Positions 55,661 to 64,000 of a stretch of 64,000 nt of DNA are shown in pieces. Under the pieces are notes generated by a model, which searched no databases, was not told where the DNA came from, and worked only from the letters and a program-made list of their open reading frames with translations. The number at the start of each line of letters is the position of its first letter. Positions within the stretch are counted from its first letter, which is position 1. Source of the DNA: Serratia marcescens (lineage in GTDB: Bacteria; Pseudomonadota; Gammaproteobacteria; Enterobacterales; Enterobacteriaceae). Location: NCBI RefSeq assembly GCF_001902635.1, contig NZ_MJAO01000013.1:95798-159797 (forward strand). The letters run 5' to 3'. The translations under genes were made by a program, and so were the position numbers.

Positions 55661-57058
55661 ATGATGAAAAGCTTATTACCTCGTTCCATGACCCTGGCGG
55701 CGCTGGCGCTGCTCTGTAGCCAGACGCAGGCGGAAACGCTGCAAACCGGCAAGGACGTCGAAGCCCCCACAGCCAAATGGGAAGGGGTGGCGCTCGGCTT
55801 TGAGCCGCCACAGCCTGGGCTGTTGGGGGATATGCTGGGGATCAGGCCGATCCTGGAGGATCACGGCTTCCACTATAATCTCGGTTACCTCAGCCAGCTG
55901 TCGTATAACGCCGGCGGCGGTTACAACCACGATAAACAGGCGTCGTACATCGACCAATTCTCGCTGACCTTCAGCCAGGATTTGCAGGCGCTGACCGGCA
56001 TTCCGGACGCGGCGATCGAAGGCAATATCGTCAACCGCAACCATGACAACAACCTGACCCGCGATCGCTTGCAAGATCCGCGCGTCGGCCTGACCGATTT
56101 GTCGCAGGAGAGCTTTGGCGGGCAGTCGATTACCCGCCTGGGCTGGCTGACCTTCAGCCGTTCCTTCCTCGATCGCCGGCTGCAGTGGCGTATCGGCATG
56201 ATGAACAAGGTCCAGGATTTCGATCAGATTATCCCCTGCGATTTTCAGACGCTGACGCTGTGCGGCGGCAAGTCCGCCAACTCGCTGACCTGGTACAACT
56301 GGAACGTGCATTACTGGGGCACCACGCTGCAGTACAAGCTGACCGACGGCCTGACGCTCAAGGGCGGCGTGATGGAGCAGAACCCGAGCGCCCCCAGCCG
56401 CAGCCACGCCTGGAGCTGGTCTACCAAGGGCAGCAAAGGCTTCCTGTTGCCGATGGAGCTGGAGCTGAAAACCCACGCCGTTAACCAGCTGCCGGGGGTG
56501 TATAACCTGGGCGTGCTGTTCACCAACGCGCGCCAGAGCGATCTCTATGAAGGGGTGTCCGGCGGGCCGGGCGCCAGCGATCCACAGGGCTATCGCAGCC
56601 ACGATCGCACCTGGTTCCTGTATACCGGCTTCAACCAGCAGGTGACGCGCCATGCGGACGACGTCAACCGCGGTCTGAGCGTGTTCTACAGCCTGGGGCT
56701 GGGGGATCAGCGCAGCAACTACCTGCACTGGTCCACCTCGACCGGCATTCGTTATCGCGGGCTGTTCGATGCGCGGCCGGACGACTGGCTGGGGCTGGGC
56801 GTCTCGGTGGTGAAGCTGAGCGATCGCTACAAAGACAATCAGCGTTATCTCAACCAAATCAATGGCGTCAGCGATTATCACGATCCAAATTATCGGCCGG
56901 TACCGGGCCACTCGGTGACGGCGGAGCTCTATTATCGCGTTAACGTGACGCCGTGGCTGCAGCTGCAACCGGGCCTGCAGTACTGGCATCATCCGGCGGG
57001 CGTCAGCGAGACGCAGGACGCCTGGGTGACGGCGTTGAAAACGGTGGTGACCTTCTGA
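55661..57058 (+). CDS. OprB-type carbohydrate porin
   Basis: A 465-residue outer-membrane porin. Sec signal peptide in the first 25 residues (ending SQTQA), then an OprB-type beta-barrel: GDMLGIRPILEDHGFHYNLG, DQFSLTFSQDLQALTGI and a C-terminal aromatic Phe (KTVVTF), typical for BAM recognition. Third gene of the beta-glucoside cluster, it probably lets the substrate cross the outer membrane. The ATG at 55661 has GGAG 10 bases upstream. E. coli uses the unrelated LamB-type BglH here. Confidence 0.85.
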   Translation: MMKSLLPRSMTLAALALLCSQTQAETLQTGKDVEAPTAKWEGVALGFEPPQPGLLGDMLGIRPILEDHGFHYNLGYLSQLSYNAGGGYNHDKQASYIDQFSLTFSQDLQALTGIPDAAIEGNIVNRNHDNNLTRDRLQDPRVGLTDLSQESFGGQSITRLGWLTFSRSFLDRRLQWRIGMMNKVQDFDQIIPCDFQTLTLCGGKSANSLTWYNWNVHYWGTTLQYKLTDGLTLKGGVMEQNPSAPSRSHAWSWSTKGSKGFLLPMELELKTHAVNQLPGVYNLGVLFTNARQSDLYEGVSGGPGASDPQGYRSHDRTWFLYTGFNQQVTRHADDVNRGLSVFYSLGLGDQRSNYLHWSTSTGIRYRGLFDARPDDWLGLGVSVVKLSDRYKDNQRYLNQINGVSDYHDPNYRPVPGHSVTAELYYRVNVTPWLQLQPGLQYWHHPAGVSETQDAWVTALKTVVTF

Positions 57059-57285
57059 TCAGGCCGTGCCGCTCTCGCGGTAGCACCGGCGGGCGTGTTC
57101 GAACCCGCCGGCGGGCACGCTGTGCGGCGGCTGCAACCTGAGCAACCCTTGCTCAACGATATGGCTGGCCTGACGGCACTGCGTCGGGCCGCCTTCGGTC
57201 AGCACCTCCAGCAGGTGCTACTTCTCGATATCGTCATTGCCTTTCCCTGCGCCCCTTCTCGGCATGAAAAAATGCAAAGAAATAG

Positions 57286-57305
57286 CTTGCGATTACATCG
57301 TGCGC
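57286..57305. promoter_or_regulatory. Candidate OhrR operator upstream of ohrR
   Basis: A 20-base motif with the core TTGCGATTA-ATCG-GC. The reverse complement of 57855-57874, just before ohr, matches it at 16 of 20 positions. No gene occupies 57059-57322, apart from an open minus-strand frame that I could not identify. Confidence 0.65.
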
Positions 57306-57322
57306 TATTTATATTTACAAGC

Positions 57323-57787
57323 ATGAAAAGCATCGATACCGAACAACCCAACGCGAAGAACCTGCTGCAGCTCGATCAGCAGCTCTGTTTCGCGCTGTAC
57401 TCCGCCAATCTGGCGCTGCATAAAGTTTACCGCAAGCTGTTGAATCAGCTCGAACTCACCTACCCGCAATATCTGGTGATGATGGTGCTGTGGGAGCGCG
57501 ACGAAGTGACGGTATCGAATATCGGCGAGCGGCTGTTCCTCGATTCCGCCACCCTGACGCCGCTGCTGAAGCGGCTGGAAACCGCCGGTTTGCTGGTGCG
57601 CTATCGCGCCACCACCGACGAGCGGCAGGTGATCATCGCCCTGACCGAAGCCGGGCGCGCGCTGCGTGAGCGGGCGCAATCGGTGCCCGAGGCGGTGATG
57701 TGCGCCACCGATTGCAGCCTGGACGAAATCGTCTCGCTCAAACAGCAGTTGGAAAAGCTGCGCGGCAGCCTGATCGATCAGATTTGA
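57323..57787 (+). CDS. ohrR: Organic-hydroperoxide-sensing MarR regulator OhrR
   Basis: A 154-residue MarR-family repressor. The redox cysteine is in [20 protein letters not shown], the OhrR hallmark position, followed by the [12 protein letters not shown] segment and the winged helix ([31 protein letters not shown]). Oxidation of the cysteine by organic peroxides releases DNA and induces ohr, which lies 159 bases downstream. The ATG at 57323 gives the family length; the frame is open 228 bases further upstream but that part is not protein-like. Confidence 0.93.
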   Translation: MKSIDTEQPNAKNLLQLDQQLCFALYSANLALHKVYRKLLNQLELTYPQYLVMMVLWERDEVTVSNIGERLFLDSATLTPLLKRLETAGLLVRYRATTDERQVIIALTEAGRALRERAQSVPEAVMCATDCSLDEIVSLKQQLEKLRGSLIDQI

Positions 57788-57854
57788 GCCGCCGTCGCCG
57801 GACGCAAGAACGGCGCGGGTGGTCTACACTGTTAGTAAGTGGCAAAAATAAGTA

Positions 57855-57874
57855 GTGCGCGATTTAATCGCAAA
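57855..57874. promoter_or_regulatory. Candidate OhrR operator upstream of ohr
   Basis: Contains the perfect 13-base palindrome GCGATTTAATCGC (57859-57871). Its reverse complement matches the motif before ohrR at 16 of 20 positions, so one repressor probably controls both genes. Confidence 0.7.
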
Positions 57875-57946
57875 AGATAAACCTGTGACCGGCTTTAGCC
57901 CACTGAAGCCGCTGTTATCTCGCCAACCAGCAAGAAGGAATGAACG

Positions 57947-58372
57947 ATGTCTATTGAGAAAGTGGTTTACCGCGCTCACGCCACCGCAACCGGCGGCCGC
58001 GACGGCCGTGCAACCTCGTCTGACGGCGTGTTGGATGTGAAACTGGGCGTACCGAAAGAGATGGGCGGTGCCGGCGGTGAAGTCACCAACCCCGAGCAAC
58101 TGTTCGCCGCCGGTTACTCCGCCTGCTTCCTCGGCGCGCTGAAGTTCGTTGCGGCGAAAGAAAAGGTCAAAATCCCGGCCGAAGCGAAGATCGACGGTAC
58201 CGTCGGCATCGGTGAAATCCCGAACGGCTTCGGCATTGAAGTGCAGCTGGATATTTCGCTGCCGGGCATCGAGCGCAGCGTAGCGGAAGACCTGGTGAAA
58301 AAGGCGCACGTGGTGTGCCCGTATTCCAACGCGACCCGCGGCAATATCGACGTGACGCTGAACGTGAAATAA
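57947..58372 (+). CDS. ohr: Organic hydroperoxide resistance protein Ohr
   Basis: A 141-residue thiol peroxidase of the Ohr/OsmC family that reduces organic hydroperoxides. The peroxidatic Cys is in [15 protein letters not shown] (about 60) and the second Cys in [13 protein letters not shown] (about 125). Starts [17 protein letters not shown], typical of Ohr. AAGGAATGAACG precedes the ATG. Controlled by OhrR from the upstream gene and ended by a strong terminator. Confidence 0.95.
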   Translation: MSIEKVVYRAHATATGGRDGRATSSDGVLDVKLGVPKEMGGAGGEVTNPEQLFAAGYSACFLGALKFVAAKEKVKIPAEAKIDGTVGIGEIPNGFGIEVQLDISLPGIERSVAEDLVKKAHVVCPYSNATRGNIDVTLNVK

Positions 58373-58393
58373 CGTTTTTCGCCGACGCTCTGG

Positions 58394-58421
58394 AAAATGG
58401 AGGGGCTTCCCTCCATTTTTT
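58394..58421 (+). terminator. Intrinsic terminator after ohr
   Basis: AAAATGGAGGG pairs with CCCTCCATTTT around a short loop and ends in a T-run. Confidence 0.85.
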
Positions 58422-58592
58422 GTTCTTTCCCGCTGCCAGCTCACACAACGGGGCGAAAAATGCCCGTTTTGTGATAATTCTCTTGATTGCTATCTGCAAA
58501 ATCACGCTTATTGCCGGTTGGCTGAACCTGCAGCCGCATTGACTGTCTGACAAACTCAGAACTGCTATCGCCCTCCGGAGCCACCGCACTAC

Positions 58593-60287
58593 ATGAACAA
58601 AATAAAATCGCTATCACAGCAGAATTTATCGTTATTGTTAGCGATCTATATCGGCATCTTTTTAAACCTGTCCGTTTTTTATCGTCGTTTTGATTCGCTT
58701 GCACATGGCATTCAGGGGCTTAAGCTTATTTCTGCGGTGACGGAAGTGATCGCCATCGTGTTGTTCACTTTCTTTATCATGCGGTTGGTGTCGCTCGGCG
58801 GCCGGTTGTTTTATCGTATCGTCGCGTCGCTGCTGGTGCTGATTTCGGTTGCCGCCAGCTACTACATGACGTTTTTCAACGTGGTGATCGGCTACGGCAT
58901 CGTGGTGTCGGTGATGACTACCGATATTGACCTGTCGAAAGAAGTGGTCGGCCTGCACTTCGTGCTGTGGATGGTGGCGCTCAGCGCCTTGCCGCTGCTG
59001 CTGATCTGGAAGAACAGCCTGCGTTACACCCTGATCGAACAGCTGAAAACGCCCGGTCACCGCATCAAGCCGCTGCTGGTGCTGCTGGCGGTGGTGGCGT
59101 TGGTCTGGCTGCCGCTGCGCATGCTGGACGACGAACAGAGCGTGCAGGAGAAGCTCGCCAACGTCGATCTGCCGAGCTACGGCGGCGTGGTGGCGCACTC
59201 GTATCTGCCGTCCAACTGGCTGTCGGCGCTGGGGCTGTTTGCCTATACCCGCTATGACGAAAGCCAGGATCAGAGCACGCTGTTCGACCCGGGCAAACAC
59301 TTCACCTATGTGCCGCCGGCGGACATCGACGACACCTACGTGGTGTTCATCATCGGCGAAACCACGCGCTGGGATCACATGGGCATGCTGGGTTACGAGC
59401 GCGATACCACGCCGCGGCTGTCGAAAGAGAAAAACCTGGTGGCGTTCCGCGGCGAGTCGTGCGACACCGCCACCAAGCTGTCGCTGCGCTGCATGTTCGT
59501 GCGTGAAGGCGGCGCCGAGAATAACCCGCAGCGCACGCTGAAAGAGCAAAACGTATTCGCGGTGTTGAAAGAGCTGGGCTTCTCTTCCGAGCTGTTCGCC
59601 ATGCAGAGCGAAGTGTGGTTCTACAACAACACCGAAGTGGACAACTATGCGTTCCGCGAGATGATCGCGTCCGAGAAGCGCAACGACGGCAAGGCGGTCG
59701 ACGATATGCTGCTGGTGGACGAAATGAAGGAATCTCTGGCGCGCTATCCGAAGGGCAAACATCTGGTTATCCTGCACACCAAAGGCTCGCATTACCTGTA
59801 TTCGCAGCGCTACCCGCGCAGCTATGCGCGCTATCAGCCGGAGTGCATGGGGGTGGATGATTCCTGTACCAAGGCGCAGCTGATCAACGCTTTTGATAAC
59901 ACGGTGCTGTATACCGACAGCTTTATCGCCAATGTGATAGACCAGGTGCGCGATAAGAAGGCCATCGTGTTCTACGCCGCCGATCACGGCGAGTCGATCG
60001 GCGAGAACATGCATCTGCACGGCACGCCGCGAGACATGGCGCCGCCGGAGCAGTTCCGCGTGCCGATGATGGTGTGGGCGTCTGATACGTTCCTCGAGAA
60101 CCCGCAACACCTCAGCGCCTTTGAACAGCTGCAGGCGCAGCAGCGTATCGGCAGAACGCACCGCCACGTCGAGTTGTTCGACACTATTCTCGGCTGCCTT
60201 GGCTACACCTCGCCGAACGGCGGCATCGTGGATAAGAACAACTGGTGCCATCTGCCACAGACGAAAGCGGCGCCCGTCCATCTGTAA
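58593..60287 (+). CDS. eptB: Kdo2-lipid A phosphoethanolamine transferase EptB
   Basis: A 564-residue inner-membrane enzyme close to E. coli EptB. Residues 1-190 carry about five membrane helices (LLLAIYIGIFLNLSVFYRRF first). The periplasmic catalytic domain has the metal site VVFIIGETTRWDHMG, the active Thr in CDTATKLSLRC and a later DHGESIG. It adds phosphoethanolamine to the outer Kdo of LPS. Final segment GCLGYTSPNGGI matches EptB. In E. coli it is regulated by the sRNA MgrR; that control cannot be seen here. The start lacks a strong ribosome site. Confidence 0.95.
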   Translation: MNKIKSLSQQNLSLLLAIYIGIFLNLSVFYRRFDSLAHGIQGLKLISAVTEVIAIVLFTFFIMRLVSLGGRLFYRIVASLLVLISVAASYYMTFFNVVIGYGIVVSVMTTDIDLSKEVVGLHFVLWMVALSALPLLLIWKNSLRYTLIEQLKTPGHRIKPLLVLLAVVALVWLPLRMLDDEQSVQEKLANVDLPSYGGVVAHSYLPSNWLSALGLFAYTRYDESQDQSTLFDPGKHFTYVPPADIDDTYVVFIIGETTRWDHMGMLGYERDTTPRLSKEKNLVAFRGESCDTATKLSLRCMFVREGGAENNPQRTLKEQNVFAVLKELGFSSELFAMQSEVWFYNNTEVDNYAFREMIASEKRNDGKAVDDMLLVDEMKESLARYPKGKHLVILHTKGSHYLYSQRYPRSYARYQPECMGVDDSCTKAQLINAFDNTVLYTDSFIANVIDQVRDKKAIVFYAADHGESIGENMHLHGTPRDMAPPEQFRVPMMVWASDTFLENPQHLSAFEQLQAQQRIGRTHRHVELFDTILGCLGYTSPNGGIVDKNNWCHLPQTKAAPVHL

Positions 60288-60297
60288 CCCTCTCCCG

Positions 60298-60318
60298 CCG
60301 GGTGCCCTGCGCACCCGG
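60298..60318 (+). terminator. Hairpin after eptB
   Basis: CCGGGTGC pairs with GCACCCGG around a small loop, without a proper T-tract. Confidence 0.5.
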
Positions 60319-60408
60319 TAAATTCACCTAATACATTCTCTTCATCAATTATTCCGGTGTGTGCATACGGTATACTCGCGTACTTCCCCCTTCTAACCGG
60401 AGATTTCC

Positions 60409-60999
60409 ATGACCCTGCGCGTGGCGTTTATCGACGATCATGACATTGTGCGCTCGGGCTTTGTGCAGCTGCTGTCGCTGGAGGCCGATATTCAGGTGGT
60501 GGGTGAATTCAGCAGCGCAGCGCAGGCGCGCGCCGGCCTGCCGGGGCTGGAGGCGGAAATCTGCATCTGCGACATTTCGATGCCGGACGGCAGCGGGTTG
60601 GATCTGTTGGCGGATATTCCCTCCGGCATCCGCGTGGTGATGCTGTCGATGCACGATAACCCGGCGCTGGTGGAAATGGCACTGGAGCGCGGCGCCAGCG
60701 GCTTTCTCTCCAAGCGCTGCAAGCCGGAAGATCTGATCACCGCAGTGCGCACCGTCGCCGGCGGCGGCGTTTACCTGATGCCGGAGATCGCGCAGCAGCT
60801 GGCGCGGGTCAAGGTGGATCCGCTGACCCGCCGCGAGCGCGAGATCGCGCTATTGCTGGCGCAGGGCCAGGAGGTGCGCGAAATTGCCGCTGCGCTGGGG
60901 CTGTCGCCGAAGACGGTGCATGTGCATCGCGCCAATTTGTTCGCCAAGCTGGGCATTACCAACAACGTCGAGCTGGCCAGACGGATGCTGAATCTGTGA
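60409..60999 (+). CDS. uhpA: Two-component response regulator UhpA
   Basis: A 196-residue NarL/FixJ-type regulator of hexose phosphate uptake. The phospho-acceptor Asp is in [10 protein letters not shown] (about residue 55), with the acidic pair IDDHD at the N-terminus and Lys in FLSKRC. The C-terminal LuxR HTH reads [20 protein letters not shown]. On phosphorylation by UhpB it activates uhpT, expected just beyond the window. Length equals E. coli UhpA. CCGGAGATTTCC precedes the ATG, and the stop overlaps uhpB. Confidence 0.97.
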   Translation: MTLRVAFIDDHDIVRSGFVQLLSLEADIQVVGEFSSAAQARAGLPGLEAEICICDISMPDGSGLDLLADIPSGIRVVMLSMHDNPALVEMALERGASGFLSKRCKPEDLITAVRTVAGGGVYLMPEIAQQLARVKVDPLTRREREIALLLAQGQEVREIAAALGLSPKTVHVHRANLFAKLGITNNVELARRMLNL

Positions 61000-62540
61000 C
61001 ACAGCGCCTGATCACCCAGCTGGCGCTGTTTTTCATCTACGCCACCAGCGCGTTTTGCCTGTGGGGCATCGGCACCGCGCTGATCGACCCGCCGTGGCAG
61101 GCGCTACTGCTGTTCCCGTTCGGCCTGCGCATGGGCATTTTGCTGCAGAGCCCGTACCGTTTCTGGCCGGGGATCCTACTGGCCGATTTGCTGCTGATGG
61201 CGCTGCTGGCGGACCAGTTCGGCTACGGCCCGGCGCTGTGGGCGTCGGTGGCAGTGCTGGTGCTGACGGTGCTGCTCAGCCTGCTGGCCTCGCCCTGGCT
61301 ATTGCGCCATCAGCAGAGCGACAGCGAATGGCGCTGGCCGTTGTTACAGGGCGCGGTGGTGGCCGCCGCCGCCTTGCTGCAGGCACTGGTGTGGCAACTG
61401 GTGAGCGGCGAAGGCGCCCGCGCGCTGTTGCTCGGTCTGACCGGCGGCTTCACCATCGCGCCGACCTGCCTGCTGTTGTGGCACTATCTGGCGCGCCAAA
61501 TCTGGGTGCCGCTGGAGCCGGGGCTGATCCACAAGCCGGTGGAGCTGCGCCTGGGTCACCTGGCCAGCTATCTGCTGCTGTTTGCGTTCAGCATCTGGCT
61601 GCAGCAGCAGGTGAACGCCGCCGAGCTGCGCCGTTTCGCGCCGTTCTGCCTGGCCATTCCTATCGTGTTCATGTCTTACCGCTACGGCTGGCAGGGCGCG
61701 CTGTTGGCGACGCTGCTCAACGGCGTGGCGCTGATGGTCAACGAGCCGCCGCAGCCGGAGTCGCACCGCGATCTGCTGCTGTCGCTGCTGGCCCAAAGCC
61801 TGACCGGACTGCTGCTGGGCGCCGGCATTCAGCGCCAGCGCGAGCTGAATCAGCAACTGCGGCTGCGGCTGGCGGAGAACCGCCAGCTGGCGCGGGCGCT
61901 GGTGACGGCGGAGGAGCAAACCCGGCGCGAGGTGGCGCGCGAGCTGCATGATGAGGTGGGGCAGACCATCACCGTGATCCGCACCCAGGCCAGCATCGTC
62001 AAACGCCTGGCGCCGGAGCCGGCGGTGATCGGCTGCGCCGACGCCATCGATGCGTTGGCGCTGCGGGTCTATGACGGGGTGCACGACGTGCTGACCCAGC
62101 TGTGGCCGGCGGCGCTGAACAACCTGCCGCTGTCGGCGGCGGTGGCGGCGATGCTGCGGGAGTCGCTGCCGCAGGACGCGTCGCTGGTGAGCAGCCTGCA
62201 GTGGCAGGTGCCGGACGAGCTGCTGGATGAAACGCTAAAAATCACGCTGTACCGGGTGTGCCAGGAAGGGGTGACCAATGTGTGCCGTCACGCCGGCGCC
62301 AGCCGCCTGGAACTGGACGCACGCCTGCAGCCACGCAAAGGCGCCGCGCCGCTGATCGCCCTGACCATCCGCGATAACGGCGCGGGTTTCGATGCGGCAA
62401 ACCATCAGCCGGGGTATGGCCTGCGCGGCATGCAGGAGCGCATCAGCGCCCTCGGCGGCAGTCTGAGGTTCACCGCTGAACGGGGCACCTGTTTGAGTGT
62501 GATCTTGCCCACAGTTTCGCCGGCGCAAACGCAAAACTAG
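60996..62540 (+). CDS. uhpB: Sensor histidine kinase UhpB
   Basis: A 514-residue membrane histidine kinase. Residues 1-290 form the MASE1-like membrane domain with about eight helices. The HisKA_3 box is [14 protein letters not shown] with His near 318, and the ATP-binding domain has CRHAGASR (N-box region), DNGAGFD and [10 protein letters not shown]. With UhpC it senses external glucose 6-phosphate and phosphorylates UhpA. It starts at a GTG that overlaps the uhpA stop (GTGA). Slightly longer than E. coli UhpB (500). Confidence 0.95.
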   Translation: MTQRLITQLALFFIYATSAFCLWGIGTALIDPPWQALLLFPFGLRMGILLQSPYRFWPGILLADLLLMALLADQFGYGPALWASVAVLVLTVLLSLLASPWLLRHQQSDSEWRWPLLQGAVVAAAALLQALVWQLVSGEGARALLLGLTGGFTIAPTCLLLWHYLARQIWVPLEPGLIHKPVELRLGHLASYLLLFAFSIWLQQQVNAAELRRFAPFCLAIPIVFMSYRYGWQGALLATLLNGVALMVNEPPQPESHRDLLLSLLAQSLTGLLLGAGIQRQRELNQQLRLRLAENRQLARALVTAEEQTRREVARELHDEVGQTITVIRTQASIVKRLAPEPAVIGCADAIDALALRVYDGVHDVLTQLWPAALNNLPLSAAVAAMLRESLPQDASLVSSLQWQVPDELLDETLKITLYRVCQEGVTNVCRHAGASRLELDARLQPRKGAAPLIALTIRDNGAGFDAANHQPGYGLRGMQERISALGGSLRFTAERGTCLSVILPTVSPAQTQN

Positions 62541-62635
62541 GAAAAACTCCTAACCGCGTCGGGAATCCGGCGTAAGCCTCCCGCGCGCGCGCGGAGCATC
62601 ATAGCGGCACTTTATTCAATCCTCTGAGGTTCCAC

Positions 62636-63967
62636 ATGTGGTCTTTCCTTAAAAGCCGCTCGGACGCGCCGCAGGTCACCGATCAACGGCAGATCGACGC
62701 CAGCTACAAATACTGGCGCATCCAGCTGATGTGCACCATGTACATCGGCTACGCCGCGTTTTACTTCACGCGCAAAAGCTTCAACTTCATCATGCCGGCG
62801 ATGCTGAGCGATCTGGGTCTGACGATGTCCGACGTCGGCATTCTCGGCACGCTGTTCTACATCACCTACGGCTGTTCGAAATTCATTTCCGGCATGATCA
62901 GCGATCGTTCCAACCCGCGTTACTTTATGGGGCTGGGCCTGATCATGACCGGGGTGCTGAATATCTTCTTCGGCCTCAGTTCGTCGCTGCTGATGCTGGG
63001 CACGCTGTGGATCCTCAACGCCTTCTTCCAGGGCTGGGGCTGGCCGCCGTGCTCCAAAATCCTCACCAGCTGGTATTCGCGCTCCGAGCGCGGCAGCTGG
63101 TGGGCGATTTGGAACACCTCACATAACGTCGGCGGCGCGCTGATCCCGCTGCTGGTGGGCTTTATCTCGCTGCACTTCAGCTGGCGTTACGGCATGATTA
63201 TTCCCGGTATCATCGGCGTGGTACTGGGCCTGCTGATGTGCTGGCGCCTGCGCGACAAGCCATCCACCATGGGGCTGCCGAGCGTCGGCAAATGGCGCAA
63301 CGACGCCATGGAGCTGGTGCAGGAGTCGGAAGGCCAGGGGCTGAGCAACCGCGAAATCATCAAGCGCTATGTGCTGACCAACAAGTACATCTGGCTGCTG
63401 GCGGTCTCTTACGTGCTGGTGTACATCGTGCGTACCGCGATCAACGACTGGGGCAACCTCTACCTGACGCAGGAAAAGGGGTACTCGCTGATGACCGCCA
63501 ACTCGGCCATTTCGCTGTTTGAAGTGGGCGGCTTTATCGGCTCGCTGGTGGCCGGCTGGGGCTCCGACAAACTGTTCCGCGGCAACCGCGGCCCGATGAA
63601 CCTGATCTTCGCCATCGGTATCTTCCTGTCGGTGGCGGCGCTGTGGCTGATGCCGGGCGTCACCTACCTGCTGCAGGCTTGTTGCTTCTTCGCCATCGGC
63701 TTCTTTATCTTCGGCCCGCAGATGCTGATCGGCATGGCGGCGGCGGAGTGCTCGCACAAGGATGCGGCGGGAGCGGCGACCGGTTTCGTCGGCCTGTTCG
63801 CCTACCTGGGGGCCGCGTTGTCCGGTTACCCGATTGCGCGGGTAATGGAGGTGTGGCACTGGAACGGCTTCTTCGTGGTGATTTCCATCGCCGCCTGCCT
63901 GTCGGCGCTGTTCCTGTTGCCGTTCCTGCGTGCGCAGACGCCGGCGCTGAAACCGGCCAAAGCCTGA
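62636..63967 (+). CDS. uhpC: Hexose-phosphate sensor UhpC
   Basis: A 443-residue MFS protein of the organophosphate:phosphate antiporter family, acting as the glucose 6-phosphate sensor for UhpB. YIGYAAFYFTRKSFNFIMPA and CSKFISGMISDRSNPRYFMG are family signatures; the WGWPPCSKILTSW segment and RTAINDWGNLYLTQ fit UhpC. It follows uhpB by 95 bases with TGAGGTTCCAC before the ATG. uhpT is expected next but is outside the window. Confidence 0.95.
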   Translation: MWSFLKSRSDAPQVTDQRQIDASYKYWRIQLMCTMYIGYAAFYFTRKSFNFIMPAMLSDLGLTMSDVGILGTLFYITYGCSKFISGMISDRSNPRYFMGLGLIMTGVLNIFFGLSSSLLMLGTLWILNAFFQGWGWPPCSKILTSWYSRSERGSWWAIWNTSHNVGGALIPLLVGFISLHFSWRYGMIIPGIIGVVLGLLMCWRLRDKPSTMGLPSVGKWRNDAMELVQESEGQGLSNREIIKRYVLTNKYIWLLAVSYVLVYIVRTAINDWGNLYLTQEKGYSLMTANSAISLFEVGGFIGSLVAGWGSDKLFRGNRGPMNLIFAIGIFLSVAALWLMPGVTYLLQACCFFAIGFFIFGPQMLIGMAAAECSHKDAAGAATGFVGLFAYLGAALSGYPIARVMEVWHWNGFFVVISIAACLSALFLLPFLRAQTPALKPAKA

Positions 63968-63976
63968 GTAAAATAC

Positions 63977-63998
63977 GCTGCGCAACCCCCGGCGCAGC
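63977..63998 (+). terminator. Hairpin after uhpC, at the window edge
   Basis: GCTGCGC pairs with GCGCAGC around an 8-base loop; the sequence ends before any T-tract could be seen. Confidence 0.45.
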
Positions 63999-64000
63999 GC

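Noticed and set aside
58662..60314. Minus-strand open frame of 550 codons over eptB
   Set aside because: Antisense of a well conserved gene; Gln/His/Arg-rich shadow translation.

Overview
The window looks like a chromosome segment of an enterobacterium, most probably Serratia (S. marcescens group). The backbone is GC-rich, its proteins are closely related to Escherichia coli proteins (MdfA, WecH, YdhP, EptB, SelA/SelB, UhpABC), and the gene order is enterobacterial. The genus is inferred from overall impression, not from a database search.

Layout. (1) 1-8.5 kb holds the end of the formate dehydrogenase-O operon (fdoG'-fdoH-fdoI-fdhE), a DcrB-like lipoprotein, a YibF-type GST, and selA-selB. 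With selC (tRNA-Sec) at 21.2 kb, the genes that make and insert selenocysteine sit beside the selenoprotein enzyme they serve. (2) 8.6-21.1 kb is variable backbone: an RHH/ParE toxin-antitoxin pair, LysR-regulated exporters (LysE type, CynX/NimT type), mdfA, wecH, a GlxA/isochorismatase pair, a Tat-exported amidohydrolase, a MNT/HEPN toxin-antitoxin pair with a double-palindrome operator, and a secreted phytase-like esterase. (3) 21.27-46.98 kb is a 25.7 kb genomic island inserted in the 3' end of selC. It is bounded by near-identical copies of the tRNA 3' end and carries a P4-type integrase. The island is visibly AT-richer than the backbone. (4) 47-64 kb is backbone again: Mpo1-like protein, ydhP, DUF4282 protein, epimerase, LysR/SDR pair, a beta-glucoside operon (RAT/terminator, PTS EII, GH1 enzyme, OprB porin), ohrR-ohr, eptB and uhpABC.

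The island is a defence island with a P4/CP4-like tail. Left to right it contains the integrase and the wreck of a second integrase; a three-gene set of MmeI-like methyltransferase without a visible nuclease motif, DEAD/DEAH helicase and GIY-YIG (T5orf172) nuclease; a SIR2-HerA pair; IS3 and IS66 debris; an uncharacterised gene; and, on the other strand, an HNH-ATPase fusion overlapped by a second HNH nuclease (Septu-like, but with two HNH domains). The tail has a YfjJ/inovirus-Gp2-type protein and a decayed paralogue, AlpA, an unknown protein, a YeeP/YfjP-type GTPase, two unknown envelope proteins, RadC, CbeA-CbtA, DUF4942 and RhuM.

The strongest candidates for something undescribed are the methyltransferase/helicase/GIY-YIG triplet, whose nuclease carries a duplicated DDIF motif, and the double-HNH ATPase system. 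The GTPase plus two envelope proteins is a weaker third candidate. No phage structural genes, rRNA genes, CRISPR array or reverse transcriptase were seen.
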